A DNA stretch of 64,000 bases from Neptunomonas antarctica (GCF_001305295.1 NZ_LJSI01000054.1:124001-188000); one strand, 5' to 3'. Positions 1 through 10,792 are shown, numbered from the stretch's first letter. Notes: generated by a model not told the origin, from the sequence alone. Numbers and translations: made by a program.

Positions 1-1
1 T

Positions 2-634
2 ATGCTGCAATTGAAGCAGGATATTCTTACCGGTTATTTTTATCCCGGCGAAAAACTGCGCATGGCACGTTTAAAGGAACGTTATCACGTCGGGATTAGC
101 CCTCTGAGAGAAGCGTTATCACAGCTTTTGATTGAACAATTGGTCATTGTTGAAAACCAGCGTGGCTTTCGGGTACATCCCATTTCAAAGGAAGAGATGC
201 TGGATATCTATGAAACCCGCGCCTCTATCGAAGCGCTGTGTATAGGCTTGGCAATTGAGCGCGGTGATGATGAATGGGAAGCCGGCATTATCGCTGCAGC
301 GCATACCATGCATAAGTATTCAGGGCTGTTAGAAAAAGACCCCCACGAGTGGGAGCGTCGCCATCAGGCGTTTCATACTGCGATTGCAGAAGGTTGCCAA
401 TCGCCAACGCTGCTGCACGTGCGCCGTTCGCTGTACGAGAAAGCTTCTCGTTACCGGAATCTGTGGCTGAAAAAGAACATGGTTAACAGTGCTGTGTTTG
501 ATGCCAACCAAAAAGAACATAGCGCACTCATTGACGCATTGCTTTCGCATGACGCTGATCAGGCAAAAAGCCTAATTCGGGAACACTTGCTAAGCCCTAG
601 CCGTATTTTGCAGGTGACGGAAGACCGCACGTAA
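2..634 (+). CDS. GntR-family transcriptional regulator (FCD/FadR type), 5' end cut by the window
   Basis: The readable part starts inside the winged-helix DNA-binding domain: the segment LKQDILTGYFYPGEKLRM followed by LKERYHVGISPLREALSQL is the second half of a GntR HTH. The rest (about residues 75-205) is an all-helical FCD ligand-binding domain, with Asp/His positions typical of metal-assisted carboxylate binding. Family members usually have 10-20 more N-terminal residues, so the true start is probably upstream of the window and the Met at base 2 is internal. Such proteins normally repress catabolic genes and respond to a small organic acid. The target cannot be told from here; the downstream neighbour is on the opposite strand. 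Confidence 0.85.
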   Translation: MLQLKQDILTGYFYPGEKLRMARLKERYHVGISPLREALSQLLIEQLVIVENQRGFRVHPISKEEMLDIYETRASIEALCIGLAIERGDDEWEAGIIAAAHTMHKYSGLLEKDPHEWERRHQAFHTAIAEGCQSPTLLHVRRSLYEKASRYRNLWLKKNMVNSAVFDANQKEHSALIDALLSHDADQAKSLIREHLLSPSRILQVTEDRT

Positions 635-645
635 CATCGAGAATA

Positions 646-1515
646 CTATCGAAAATGCTCGCTCAAATAATCTACCAGCATGCGCACTTTAGGCGACAGG
701 TGCCGGTTGTGTGGATAAAGTGCCCAAACATCTTCATCGCTGGGTTGGTACTTTTGTAACAACGCCGTTAACTGTCCTCGCTCGATAGATTCCTGAACAT
801 AATAGTCAGGCAGTTGCACTATCCCCAAACCTTTCAACGCGGCATCCAGCAACCCCTGACCCACGTTGTAACGGATATTCCCGTTTATTTTGACATTTCT
901 CTCCAGGCCATTCTCCTGAAACCGCCAATAGTCCAGCGTACCTTGCAAACAGTTATGATCCTCCAGCTCAGACAGATAAGCAGGCTCACCGTAACGTGAT
1001 ATATACGCGGGTGAAGCACACACATACAGACGACGGGAAGCCAAACGTTTTGCCATCATGCTGGAGTCGTCCAATGAACCGACGCGGATCGCAAGATCAA
1101 AACCGCTTTCAATTAAGTTAACGGTTTGATTCGTCATTCGGCACTCCACTTCAAGCTCGGGATAGAGTGCGATAAAATCGTTTAACAACGGAGCGATAAT
1201 ACTTTCACCGTAGGTAGCGGGTGCTGTTATTTTCAACTTACCCCGTGGCGCACTTTGCAAATTGGCCAGTGCCCTTTCGGCTTCTTCCAGCCCATCCAGT
1301 ACTTGCCGACAGTGCTGATAGTAAATCTTGCCCGCTTCGGTAATCGACACCTTACGCGTGGTTCGATAAAGCAGCTGAGTAGCCAGCCGACTTTCCAAAG
1401 CGCTGACCTGCCGACTTACCTGAGCAATGGAGATGCCTAAGCGCCGGGAAGCGACCGTAAAACTCTCTGTTTCAGCCACGGCAACAAATTCAGTTACACC
1501 TTCCCAGTTAAACAT
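646..1515 (-). CDS. LysR-family transcriptional regulator
   Basis: A full-length LTTR of 289 residues. The N-terminal HTH (about residues 5-65) reads FVAVAETESFTVASRRLGIS and then QVSRQVSALESRL, followed by a LysR substrate-binding domain (about 90-285) resembling the CrgA/DhaR-like subgroup. It is divergent from the formaldehyde dehydrogenase gene, with 113 bp between the two starts, the usual layout for an LTTR that controls its neighbour and itself. Control of frmA is therefore an inference from position. Alternatively it is a general aromatic- or aldehyde-responsive regulator. The gene ends 11 bp from the end of the GntR gene, with which it converges. Confidence 0.9.
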   Translation of the reverse strand: MFNWEGVTEFVAVAETESFTVASRRLGISIAQVSRQVSALESRLATQLLYRTTRKVSITEAGKIYYQHCRQVLDGLEEAERALANLQSAPRGKLKITAPATYGESIIAPLLNDFIALYPELEVECRMTNQTVNLIESGFDLAIRVGSLDDSSMMAKRLASRRLYVCASPAYISRYGEPAYLSELEDHNCLQGTLDYWRFQENGLERNVKINGNIRYNVGQGLLDAALKGLGIVQLPDYYVQESIERGQLTALLQKYQPSDEDVWALYPHNRHLSPKVRMLVDYLSEHFR

Positions 1516-1625
1516 TATTACTCTCTCGTAAAGATGATTTTCTATTCGCGCAGATTATGTTCTTATTAAAAACTATTACAATGGTCGCATCAGCAGTCAA
1601 AGCGCCGATCTATTAAGCAGGATAA

Positions 1626-2759
<1,134 letters not shown>

Positions 2760-2780
2760 TTGCGTTCAATTGACCACCTG

Positions 2781-2809
2781 CTGTCATCAGTGAAGAAGGC
2801 TGATGACGG
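2781..2809. terminator. hairpin between convergent frmA and response-regulator genes
   Basis: An 8-bp perfect stem (GTCATCAG with CTGATGAC) extended by two more pairs (one G-T), with a 9-nt loop, lies just after the frmA stop. There is no T-run, so it may be a weak or Rho-assisted terminator. Confidence 0.35.
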
Positions 2810-2855
2810 GAGGCTGTATTCAGCTCCTTTTGACACTTTCTTTTACACTTTCTTT

Positions 2856-3557
2856 TTACAGGCTTGGCCGCGAAAGTGTATAGCGCCGTTCAGGCCGACC
2901 GACACTACCGTAACTAACCTCGGCTGACAGCTCGTTATTACTGACCAGATATTCAAGATAACGCCGCGCCGTCGTTCGGCTGGCACCAATATGCAGCCCT
3001 ACCTCTTCGGCATTTAGCGCGCCCGCATCTGTACTAAAAACACTTCTGACTTTATCCAGAGTAAGCGCATCAACACCTTTCGGCAAACGCACTTCCTGGG
3101 ATTCATAGGTTTTTGCCATGTTACTGTGGGGTAAAATTGTATCAACGTCGCTTTGCACTATCGATTCCATCGTCTGGAATTTTTGCAGATGTTTATAGTA
3201 TCTGTCCAGCGTCTCCTGCAATCGCTCAAACACTAAGGGTTTCAAAATGTAATCAAAAATACCTCCGTGCAGTGCTTCTCTAAGCGTATCGACCTCTTTA
3301 GCTGCGGTCACCAAAATCACATCTACACGGCTGGTTCTTGCTCTCAGTTTTCGAAGCAGATCAAGCCCTGTACCGGTAGGGAAGTTTATATCAAGCAACA
3401 GCAGTTCTGGCTGAAGAACATCAACCAAATCTTCAGCATCTTCCAGGCTATGAGCAATACCGACCAATTCAAAACCTTCTATACGCTCTAAAAAGCGCTG
3501 TTGTATCTCTGCTATTTGCTGATCATCTTCAGCAATGACTATGCGTATCGGATTCAT
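2856..3557 (-). CDS. CitB/DcuR-family response regulator
   Basis: A 233-residue response regulator. The receiver domain (about 1-125) has the acidic pair near residue 10, phosphoacceptor Asp56 in LLLLDIN and the conserved Lys in ILKPL. The C-terminal part (about 160-230) is an HTH of the CitT/DcuR type (GLHIGASRTTARRYLEYLVSN), which distinguishes it from OmpR and NarL regulators. It lies 42 bp downstream of its sensor kinase on the same strand, so the two are probably co-transcribed. The divergent TTT transporter is the likely target: in related systems this regulator class induces uptake of C4-dicarboxylates, citrate or tricarballylate. Confidence 0.92.
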   Translation of the reverse strand: MNPIRIVIAEDDQQIAEIQQRFLERIEGFELVGIAHSLEDAEDLVDVLQPELLLLDINFPTGTGLDLLRKLRARTSRVDVILVTAAKEVDTLREALHGGIFDYILKPLVFERLQETLDRYYKHLQKFQTMESIVQSDVDTILPHSNMAKTYESQEVRLPKGVDALTLDKVRSVFSTDAGALNAEEVGLHIGASRTTARRYLEYLVSNNELSAEVSYGSVGRPERRYTLSRPSL

Positions 3558-3598
3558 ACTTTATTCTTATTTTATTTATATTAATCAAAATTTTAAAG

Positions 3599-5209
3599 TC
3601 AGGTATAACTTTTAGGTATATAAACGATGAAGCGGCATCCCTCCTCATCGCCTTTTTCAAGCGTAATAGTACCACCCAAATTTTTCAGCAACCCTTTAAC
3701 CAGATGCAAGCCAATCCCGTGACCCGCTTCGGTTTTACTGGTAAATCCTTTATCAAAAATTTGTTGCTCTTCTATCTCGGATACACCGGCCCCCTGATCT
3801 TCTACTTCAAAAATAAGGTCATTACCCAGATCAGTCATGGATAAATTTACCTGACCGCCTGGCCCCTTATGCAATAAGGTTGCTTCCAAGGCGTTATCAA
3901 TTAAGTTTCCGATAATACTGACCAATTGCTCTCGCGGTAAGCGATCAGGCAACTCAGTCATATGACTGTCCGGATCAATGACTAATTGCAATCCGACTTC
4001 ACGCGCACGATTATATTTCCCCAAGAGGAAGCCCGCCAGAATAGGATCAGGCACTGCTTCTAATAATAGGTGAATCAGCTCTTGATGCTCCTGGTTTTCC
4101 TGACCAATAAATGCCATTGCTTCATCTTTGGCATCTAATTGAATCAAGCCGGCGATCGTGTGTAATTTGTTAGTATATTCATGTGCCTGACTGCGCAGAT
4201 TATCGGCGTACTGGCGAATACGCGTTAACTTCTTACTGACAAGATCAAGTTCGTCTTTACGCCTGAAACTGGAGACTACACCGGTAACTTGGTTACCTTG
4301 TTGCAGCGGTATGCGGTTCACAATATATACATCGTTGTGCAGCCACACCTCACAGTCAAACTGAGGCTGACCCGTTCGTAACACCTCCGACATGGCCGAC
4401 TCAGGCAAAACATCTTCAATTGAGCGGCCGGTTAACTGAGTGTTCTCAGAGAGCCCCAGCGTTTTAATAGCATTACGATTAAAGATCGTTATTATACCTT
4501 CGCAGTTAATCGCAATAATGCCTTCGCGGACTGTTTCTAAGGTGGCTTTTTGTTCATCAAACAAATGCGCAATTTGCTCTGGTTCTAAACCAAAAATAGC
4601 TTTCTTAAAATGATTGGCAAACCATACGGCAATCACGGCACTGAGCAGAAAAGAGAGCCCTATCACGGCCACCAGCGTCAATCGATAACGGTTGATAACG
4701 CCATCCACCTGATCCAGATGATAACCCACCGACACCACACCAATAATCTCTTGTTGATCCAACGCATAAATGGGCGCTTTACCTCGCATGGACCAGCCAA
4801 GACTGCCTAATGCTTTAGAGATATACCCTTCCCCCTCTATTAAGGCGATACCACCATCATCCCCATCATCATCCGCCATCGAAAAACCAATTTTTTCGTG
4901 ACTGGGATGCGCCAGTCGAATACCTTGTTTATCCCCTATTACAACAAATCGCGCCTGTGTTTTTTTAGCTAACAACATACTAATCGGTTGTAGGTAAGCG
5001 GTATTTCTCTGAGAAACCGCCTCTGAAATCTGCGGCATAGCGGCGATAGTTTTTGCAACATGCAGGGCACGCTGCCCTATCTGTTCTTCCAAGGATTGAT
5101 GCAAATATTGCACGGCAAACACACCGATCAACCCCGTTTGCACCAGCGCCATCAGACCTAGAATAAGGATCATGCGATTTTTGAGCTTTAAACTACGTAG
5201 CAAATTCAT
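3599..5209 (-). CDS. CitA/DcuS-family sensor histidine kinase
   Basis: Membrane sensor of about 536 residues from the ATG chosen here. It has an N-terminal TM helix (LILGLMALVQTGLIGVFAV), a periplasmic sensor region with a PASp/sCACHE-like fold, a second TM (about residues 175-200), a cytoplasmic PAS (ETVREGIIAINCEGIITIFN), the H-box HEYTNKLHTIAGL and an HATPase_c domain with NLIDNALEA and GHGIGL. A 66-bp longer version starts at TTG (5275), but the ATG at 5209 is preceded by AAGAGA and puts the TM helix near the N terminus. It likely senses an external carboxylate and phosphorylates the adjacent regulator. Confidence 0.92.
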   Translation of the reverse strand: MNLLRSLKLKNRMILILGLMALVQTGLIGVFAVQYLHQSLEEQIGQRALHVAKTIAAMPQISEAVSQRNTAYLQPISMLLAKKTQARFVVIGDKQGIRLAHPSHEKIGFSMADDDGDDGGIALIEGEGYISKALGSLGWSMRGKAPIYALDQQEIIGVVSVGYHLDQVDGVINRYRLTLVAVIGLSFLLSAVIAVWFANHFKKAIFGLEPEQIAHLFDEQKATLETVREGIIAINCEGIITIFNRNAIKTLGLSENTQLTGRSIEDVLPESAMSEVLRTGQPQFDCEVWLHNDVYIVNRIPLQQGNQVTGVVSSFRRKDELDLVSKKLTRIRQYADNLRSQAHEYTNKLHTIAGLIQLDAKDEAMAFIGQENQEHQELIHLLLEAVPDPILAGFLLGKYNRAREVGLQLVIDPDSHMTELPDRLPREQLVSIIGNLIDNALEATLLHKGPGGQVNLSMTDLGNDLIFEVEDQGAGVSEIEEQQIFDKGFTSKTEAGHGIGLHLVKGLLKNLGGTITLEKGDEEGCRFIVYIPKSYT

Positions 5210-5355
5210 TGCATTTCTCTTGGGACGCTCTTGGCATTCTCCTAGAACGCGCTTGGGACTCTCTGATAACTCCAAACAGACGCCCTGTTTTTTGTAGGCG
5301 TTGATTAGATAGTAGACAACTAATTCTTAAAATACCCGTGAACAGTATGAACAAA

Positions 5356-5390
5356 ATGAATTTAAAGTTTTAAAAATCCTTTAAATTCAT
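5356..5390. promoter_or_regulatory. perfect 12-bp inverted repeat, candidate operator for the CitB-type regulator
   Basis: ATGAATTTAAAG and its exact reverse complement CTTTAAATTCAT are separated by 11 bp (centre near 5373). The element lies in the 258-bp divergent region between the sensor kinase and tctC, about 80 bp before the tctC start. AT-rich sites are usual for CitB-type regulators. The element is seen directly; its function as operator is inferred. Confidence 0.5.
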
Positions 5391-5467
5391 AAGCTTTAAT
5401 ACGAACTCCTAAATGTTTACCTTGCAGCTATTAAAAAAATAAAGACAACATCCGTGAGGTAAACCCT

Positions 5468-6472
5468 ATGTTCATTACATCCAGTTTGCGTAAACCTAAC
5501 AGCCGTACACGTACAGGCCTGATGGCAGCCGTATTAACCACCTGCTTAACAGCAGGCGCTTCATTTAATGTATCCGCATTAGAAAGCATTCACTTCCTGG
5601 TACCCGGTGGAGCTGGCGGTGGTTGGGATTCAACCGCCCGTGGTACAGGGGAAGCACTGTCTAAATCGGGCCTTGTGTCTACCATTTCTTATGAAAACAT
5701 GTCAGGCGGTGGTGGTGGTAAAGCAATCGCTCACCTGATTGAAACCGCCACACAAAAACAAGACACATTAATGGTGAACTCTACGCCAATCGTCATCCGT
5801 TCACTGTCTAAAGTGTTCCCTCAATCTTTTCGGGACCTGACCCCAATTGCTGCAACCATCGGTGATTTTGGTGCTTTTATCGTCAGAAATGATTCTAAGT
5901 ACACCAGCTTTACTCAGGTAGTAGAAGACTTCAAAAAAGATAACCGCTCGGTAAAAATTTCCGGCGGTTCAGCACGGGGTAGCATGGACCATTTAGTGGC
6001 TGCGATGGCTTTTAAAGCCGCTGGCGGTGACCCATCCAAAGTACGCTACGTTGCTTATGATGGTGGATCAGAAGCTATGGCCGGATTACTGTCAGGCGAA
6101 ACAGAAGTTCTATCTACGGGCTTCAGCGAAGCACTGACGCTCTCTGCGGCAGGTGAAGTACGCATTCTGGTCATGACGGGAGACGAACGTAATGAAGCAG
6201 ATGTCAATGTGCCGACCCTGAAAGAATTAGGTTATGACGCATCTTTTGTGAATTGGCGCGGTTTCTTTGCCGCACCGGGCATATCTGAAACCCAGAAAAA
6301 TGAATTTATCGATTCACTTGAAAAAATGTACGCAACCGATGAATGGGAAGCCGTCAGAGCACGTAACGGTTGGGTTGAGAGCTTCAAGCCTGGCCCTCAG
6401 TTCGTTAGCTTCCTTGAACAGCAAGAGCAAGTGATAGGCGACTTGATGCGCGAATTGGGTTTCCTTAAATAA
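5468..6472 (+). CDS. tctC: Tripartite tricarboxylate transporter substrate-binding protein (TctC/Bug family)
   Basis: Periplasmic solute-binding protein of 334 residues that captures a carboxylate for the TctAB membrane unit. A signal peptide is visible (hydrophobic MAAVLTTCLTAGASFNVSA, cleavage near residue 38). The mature start IHFLVPGGAGGGWDSTARGTGEAL is the hallmark of TctC/Bug proteins, in which the glycine-rich loop and following residues bind carboxylate. Good SD (GTGAGG) precedes the ATG. The tctC-tctB gap is 131 bp and includes short GC-rich inverted sequences, a possible place for differential expression of the binding protein. The substrate (citrate, tricarballylate or a dicarboxylate) cannot be read from sequence. 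Confidence 0.93.
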   Translation: MFITSSLRKPNSRTRTGLMAAVLTTCLTAGASFNVSALESIHFLVPGGAGGGWDSTARGTGEALSKSGLVSTISYENMSGGGGGKAIAHLIETATQKQDTLMVNSTPIVIRSLSKVFPQSFRDLTPIAATIGDFGAFIVRNDSKYTSFTQVVEDFKKDNRSVKISGGSARGSMDHLVAAMAFKAAGGDPSKVRYVAYDGGSEAMAGLLSGETEVLSTGFSEALTLSAAGEVRILVMTGDERNEADVNVPTLKELGYDASFVNWRGFFAAPGISETQKNEFIDSLEKMYATDEWEAVRARNGWVESFKPGPQFVSFLEQQEQVIGDLMRELGFLK

Positions 6473-6603
6473 CTCGCCACTTTTCGTAATAAATCAGTCA
6501 CTTGACACAGTCTTCAGGCCTTGTTCACTAACAAAAATATAGTGACGGGCCCGAGGTCTATTTTGCCCCATAAAGCGGAGCGTTTCGCCGCCCGGAGTAC
6601 CCC

Positions 6604-7077
6604 ATGATTGTTACCAAAGACCATATTGGTGGACTTATCTTTCTGTGCTTATCCGTCATCTACGGTTACTACACTGGAGATATTGCACTACTGCCAGGGG
6701 ATGAATATGAGCCATTTAATTCCCAGTCATTACCTTACGCACTGGCAATGCTTGGGGGCGCACTCTCCCTCGGGCTACTCATCACTGCTAAATCAGACCT
6801 AAACAATAAACTAAGCTTGCGGGGGTATGACTTTCTGCTGGTCTTCAAGTTGCTGTTACTTGTGGTGCTATTTGCATTAGCACTGGAGTGGGTGGGGTTT
6901 TTGTTAGCAACCGTGTTTTTCTTAATCAGTGGATACTGGTTATTGGGTGAACGTCGCACAAAAATGCTGCTGTTAGCATCAGTGCCCTTTGCCATTGGCA
7001 TCTGGTTTGCCCTTACCCAATTGCTGGATGTGTATCTGGCGCCGGGGCAACTCTACATACTACTGTTTGGAGGATAA
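6604..7077 (+). CDS. tctB: Tripartite tricarboxylate transporter small membrane subunit TctB
   Basis: A 157-residue integral membrane protein with four predicted helices, including AMLGGALSLGLLITA, LLVFKLLLLVVLFALAL and LLLASVPFAIGIWFAL. Size and position between tctC and tctA identify it as the small, poorly conserved TctB subunit, which partners TctA in a sodium- or proton-driven secondary transporter of the inner membrane. The gene ends 4 bp before the tctA ATG, so the two are probably translationally coupled. SD GGAG lies about 8 nt upstream of the ATG. Confidence 0.9.
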   Translation: MIVTKDHIGGLIFLCLSVIYGYYTGDIALLPGDEYEPFNSQSLPYALAMLGGALSLGLLITAKSDLNNKLSLRGYDFLLVFKLLLLVVLFALALEWVGFLLATVFFLISGYWLLGERRTKMLLLASVPFAIGIWFALTQLLDVYLAPGQLYILLFGG

Positions 7078-7081
7078 GCAC

Positions 7082-8623
7082 ATGTTAGACGGAATTTTCA
7101 CCGGGCTATCAACAGCTGTGATGCCCTTTAATTTAATGATGGTTGTTGTCGGCTGCTTCGCTGGAACCTTCATCGGCATGTTACCAGGGCTTGGGCCTAT
7201 TTCGGCCGTCGCCTTAATGATCCCGATTACTTATGGTATCGACCCCTCATCAGGTATCATTCTGATGGCCGGTGTTTATTATGGTGCCGTATTTGGCGGC
7301 TCGACCTCCTCTATTCTTATCAATGCACCCGGTTGCGCCAGCACCGTTGTAACATCATTTGATGGCTACCCATTGGCCCAGCAAGGTCAAGCGGGCAAAG
7401 CATTAGCATTAGCGGCCTACAGCTCTTTTATCGGAGGAACCATTGGTGCCATAGCATTACTCATTGCCGCCCCGGCCTTAGCGGCAGTTTCTCTGAGTTT
7501 TCAATCTACCGATTATTTCGCACTCATGATATTAGGCCTGACCGCCGTTGCTGCTTTTTCAGGCAAAGGGCAGGTCATCAAAGCGATGATCATGACTGTT
7601 TTTGGCCTGATGATAGCCACCGTCGGCACTGATAAAACCTCTGGCGTCCCTCGGTTCACCTTCGGTAGTGTTGACCTGATCGACGGTATTAGCTTTCTGC
7701 TGTTAGCGATGGCGACGTTTGCACTCGCAGAAGTGGTAATGACTATCCTCAATGGAAAGCACAAAGAAAAAGATGCACAGCTGAGCATGGCTCAACTCGG
7801 CAGCATGAAGCTGAGTAAAGAGGAGATATTACATGTCGCGCCGACTGTTGCCCGCTCTTCTGTTTTTGGCTTTATTGTCGGTGTTCTTCCCGGCGCGGGT
7901 GCAACTATTGCGTCTTTTCTTGCTTATGGGCTTGAGCGCAACATTGCTTCAGCAAAAGAAAAACTTAAATTTGGCAAAGGCTCCTTACGAGGCCTGGCGG
8001 CACCAGAAACGGCCAACAATGCCGCCTCAACGGGATCATTCGTACCCTTGCTGACGCTCGGCATTCCGGGATCAGGCACCACTGCCATCATGTTAGGTGC
8101 CTTAATTGCTGCTGGCGTACAACCAGGCCCTCGCCTGTTTGTTGATAACCCTGAGGTTTTCTGGTCAGTCATTATTTCGATGTATTTTGGCAACCTGGTG
8201 CTATTGATTCTTAATTTGCCGCTGATCCCTTATATTTCGAAATTGCTGACGATTCCACGTCCGATACTCACTCCCCTCATCCTGTTCTTCTCAATCACGG
8301 GTGTCTATCTGGTGAGCTTTAACACCTTTGATATCCATATGATGGTAATGATTACCGTCGTTGCTCTCTTTCTGAAGTTACTGGAGTTCCCCATGGCTCC
8401 CATGCTACTCGGTTATATTTTGGGAGGCATGATGGAAATCAACCTCAGCCGGGCGCTGGTGATTTCAGATGGAAGCTTTGCATTTTTGTGGGAACGACCC
8501 TTAACACTGGGCATCATGATAGCGGCCATTTTTATGCTCTGTTTGCCACCCATTCTGGAACGACTGAACAAGCGTAAAGCTGTTAGTGGCCCGGAAGTAG
8601 CTATCAATGAAGGAGAGGGATAA
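7082..8623 (+). CDS. tctA: Tripartite tricarboxylate transporter large membrane subunit TctA
   Basis: Large permease subunit (513 residues, about 12 TM helices). Two family repeats are visible: an N-terminal one with GTFIGMLPGLGPISAVALMIP and a C-terminal one with FGFIVGVLPGAGATIASFLAYG; the motif GSTSSILINAPG and its counterpart TLGIPGSGTTA are also characteristic. The reading frame is open 93 bp further upstream, but the ATG at 7082 just after the tctB stop, with GGAGG a few bases before it, is the expected start. It moves the carboxylate delivered by TctC across the inner membrane using an ion gradient. Confidence 0.95.
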   Translation: MLDGIFTGLSTAVMPFNLMMVVVGCFAGTFIGMLPGLGPISAVALMIPITYGIDPSSGIILMAGVYYGAVFGGSTSSILINAPGCASTVVTSFDGYPLAQQGQAGKALALAAYSSFIGGTIGAIALLIAAPALAAVSLSFQSTDYFALMILGLTAVAAFSGKGQVIKAMIMTVFGLMIATVGTDKTSGVPRFTFGSVDLIDGISFLLLAMATFALAEVVMTILNGKHKEKDAQLSMAQLGSMKLSKEEILHVAPTVARSSVFGFIVGVLPGAGATIASFLAYGLERNIASAKEKLKFGKGSLRGLAAPETANNAASTGSFVPLLTLGIPGSGTTAIMLGALIAAGVQPGPRLFVDNPEVFWSVIISMYFGNLVLLILNLPLIPYISKLLTIPRPILTPLILFFSITGVYLVSFNTFDIHMMVMITVVALFLKLLEFPMAPMLLGYILGGMMEINLSRALVISDGSFAFLWERPLTLGIMIAAIFMLCLPPILERLNKRKAVSGPEVAINEGEG

Positions 8624-8674
8624 CAACCCACCTTCTTTATAAAGACCTGTTAAACCCGATCAACCCTTATCTCC

Positions 8675-8695
8675 CAGCATTGATATTCAATGCTG
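8675..8695. terminator. hairpin after tctA
   Basis: A 9-bp perfect stem (CAGCATTGA with TCAATGCTG) and a 3-nt loop lie between tctA and the porin gene. Only a broken pyrimidine run follows, so it could be a partial terminator or an mRNA-stabilising hairpin separating porin from transporter expression. Confidence 0.45.
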
Positions 8696-8784
8696 CGGGC
8701 TCTCTTTGCCTTAAGTTGCCGGGCCTGAGAGAAAAACGCTTAAACGTTTCAAAAAAAATAATATGTAAAACCCCGGAGATCTAA

Positions 8785-9720
8785 ATGAAAAAAATAATAT
8801 TAGTAGCCGCTATTTCCAGCATCACCGCTTTCAGTTCTGCTCAGGCAGCAACCATTTATGAAGGCAAAGGCCTTACATATGAGTTGAAAGGAGACTTACA
8901 GGTACAGCTTCGTCAAAAGATTGGTGAAGATAAGAATACCGATATCGAATTCGATGACCTTGAACTGAAAAACCGCGTCACCTATAAGTTAAACGAAGGC
9001 CTTTCTGCTTTTGGTCAGCTTGATTTTAGTTTTGACAGGGCCGCCAATGGTGGCGAAGATGGCGCCAAACTTGAAGAAGCCTACCTCGGTTTAGATTTTG
9101 GTAATGTTGCCGTACGCGTTGGTAAACAAAACTACTCTACTGATGAATTCAGCGTTGAAAAAGCTTACGAAACCGTTGTCAATGATGACATTTTTGATCT
9201 GACCGGCGATGCGGGTGATGATGTTATTCGTGTCGACGCACAATTCGATAACATCTTCGTTTCGGTCTCAACCGATCTTGAAGCAGACGGCAACTCAAAC
9301 AGCGATGGCGACCAATCTACTGACCTGTTTGTATCTACATCAGTAGGTAAAGTTGACCTGGCAGCAGCTTTCCAAAGCTATCAAGCTAATGGATCTGATT
9401 CTGTCAACGTGTGGGCCGTCAGTGCCGTTTATGATGCTGGATTTGCCACTTTTGGTGCTGATTACGGATCAATGGAAGACACAGCCAACGTCTATAATCT
9501 GGTTGCTGCATTCCCTGTCACCAATACCACTAAGGCGGCGATAGGCCTACAAAATATCGACAACGAAGACGAGTCTGTTGACGATGTCACCGGTTGGTAT
9601 GCAAACGTTACTTACAAATTCCCAGAACAGAAAAACGTTAGCCTTTTTGCAGAGATCGGCGATACGGATGAAGACAGCAGCAGCATGGGTTACTTAGCTG
9701 GCTTACAAATCAAGTTCTAA
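8785..9720 (+). CDS. Outer-membrane porin (Gram-negative porin superfamily)
   Basis: A 311-residue protein with a clear signal peptide (MKKIILVAAISSITAFSSAQA) and repeated alternating beta-strand pattern such as LTYELKGDLQVQLRQKI, AFGQLDFSFDRA and VAVRVGKQNY, ending in the C-terminal phenylalanine (LQIKF) recognised by the BAM machinery. It is acidic with many Asp/Asn turns, common in marine porins. Following tctCBA by 161 bp with the same orientation, it probably supplies outer-membrane passage for the carboxylate imported by TctABC; this link is inference from position. It is smaller than classical 16-strand trimeric porins but within the range of this family. Confidence 0.88.
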   Translation: MKKIILVAAISSITAFSSAQAATIYEGKGLTYELKGDLQVQLRQKIGEDKNTDIEFDDLELKNRVTYKLNEGLSAFGQLDFSFDRAANGGEDGAKLEEAYLGLDFGNVAVRVGKQNYSTDEFSVEKAYETVVNDDIFDLTGDAGDDVIRVDAQFDNIFVSVSTDLEADGNSNSDGDQSTDLFVSTSVGKVDLAAAFQSYQANGSDSVNVWAVSAVYDAGFATFGADYGSMEDTANVYNLVAAFPVTNTTKAAIGLQNIDNEDESVDDVTGWYANVTYKFPEQKNVSLFAEIGDTDEDSSSMGYLAGLQIKF

Positions 9721-9903
9721 GGACATCAGATTGGCTTGAGAAGTATCCCCCTTCATATTTTTCAAGCGAGTCCATCTGGAAAAGGATTTCCATTCTTACC
9801 TAAAGGGATAACCTAAGAAATAAGAGATCCTGTAAATATACATCCTTAAAATAATGTGCTCTACCGCCGAAAACTGACTTTATTCTTCTCAACCATTTAT
9901 AGT

Positions 9904-10572
9904 TTATTTCAATAATTCATCAAGCCTTTCATTTACAGACAATAATTCAAATTCAAGCTCAGACACTCTTGCCTCTAACGCATCAACCCTGCTGTCAGCC
10001 TTTTCCTTGTGTTCATGTCCTTTTGCTAAATTAGCCTCCATTGAGTACTCTCCAACATCAACGTCACCGCTGAACAAATGCGCGTATCGGGATTCTCGTT
10101 TACCCGACTCACGTGGAAGGCGAACAACATAAGGGCCATGGTCCGGTTCGCTTAGTGTGTGCAGTACACTTTCTACTTCGTGTACATCGTTAAAGCGGCA
10201 TAATCTATTAGTACGACTGCGCAGTTCTCCGGGTGTTTGAGGGCCACGTAGAAAGAGTGTGCAGATGATCCCCAATGCCTGCTCATTCAGCTTTAACTCA
10301 CTGAATTCGGTGTTACAAAATCGATGCTTATACTTAACCACCCGACTACCAAAACCCACCTCTTCCTTCATAAGGCGCTTTTTAATCAGCTCATCCAGAA
10401 TATCCTGAACATCGGATTCACTCAGCGTCATTACAGGCTCACGACTACTCTTTTGATTACAGGCAGCAACAAGCGAATTTAAAGAGAGGGGATATTGCTC
10501 TGGCGTTGTGATCTCTTTTTCAATCAAACAACCAATCACCCGCGTTTGGTTCAAGCTTAAATCCATATCCAC
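9904..10572 (-). CDS. YceH family protein (DUF480)
   Basis: About 222 residues with two winged-helix domains characteristic of Yce[21 protein letters not shown] at the N terminus and [21 protein letters not shown] in the middle, then [21 protein letters not shown]. The C-terminal region (about 185-220) is a predicted coiled coil. I chose the GTG at 10572: AGGAG lies 10 nt upstream and it aligns in length with E. coli YceH; an ATG six bases downstream is too far from the SD, and an ATG at 10590 overlaps the SD itself. The molecular function of the family is not known; the fold suggests nucleic-acid or protein binding. Confidence 0.85.
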   Translation of the reverse strand: MDMDLSLNQTRVIGCLIEKEITTPEQYPLSLNSLVAACNQKSSREPVMTLSESDVQDILDELIKKRLMKEEVGFGSRVVKYKHRFCNTEFSELKLNEQALGIICTLFLRGPQTPGELRSRTNRLCRFNDVHEVESVLHTLSEPDHGPYVVRLPRESGKRESRYAHLFSGDVDVGEYSMEANLAKGHEHKEKADSRVDALEARVSELEFELLSVNERLDELLK

Positions 10573-10792
10573 AGAATTTTCTCTCCTCATTCAACATCAA
10601 AAATGGTTGTCCGTTAATCTTTTTGGACTGTAGAGAAGCGTAGTGCAAAAAAATCATTTGTTTAAATCATCACTCATTAATACTCCTCTATCAACAACCT
10701 TTTTATACCCTTTCAATTACCACTTCATCACTATCATCGCGAACAAACTGACAAGCCCTTTTATTTTGCAGTGCAACATTTTAAAACAAGCC

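Noticed and set aside
5210-5275. TTG at 5275 as the sensor kinase start
   Set aside because: It would put a polar, unconserved extension before the first TM helix; the ATG at 5209 has a purine-rich ribosome site.
10566-10590. ATG at 10590 or 10566 as the yceH start
   Set aside because: The first overlaps the SD, the second is about 16 nt from it; the GTG at 10572 has proper spacing and matches the family length.
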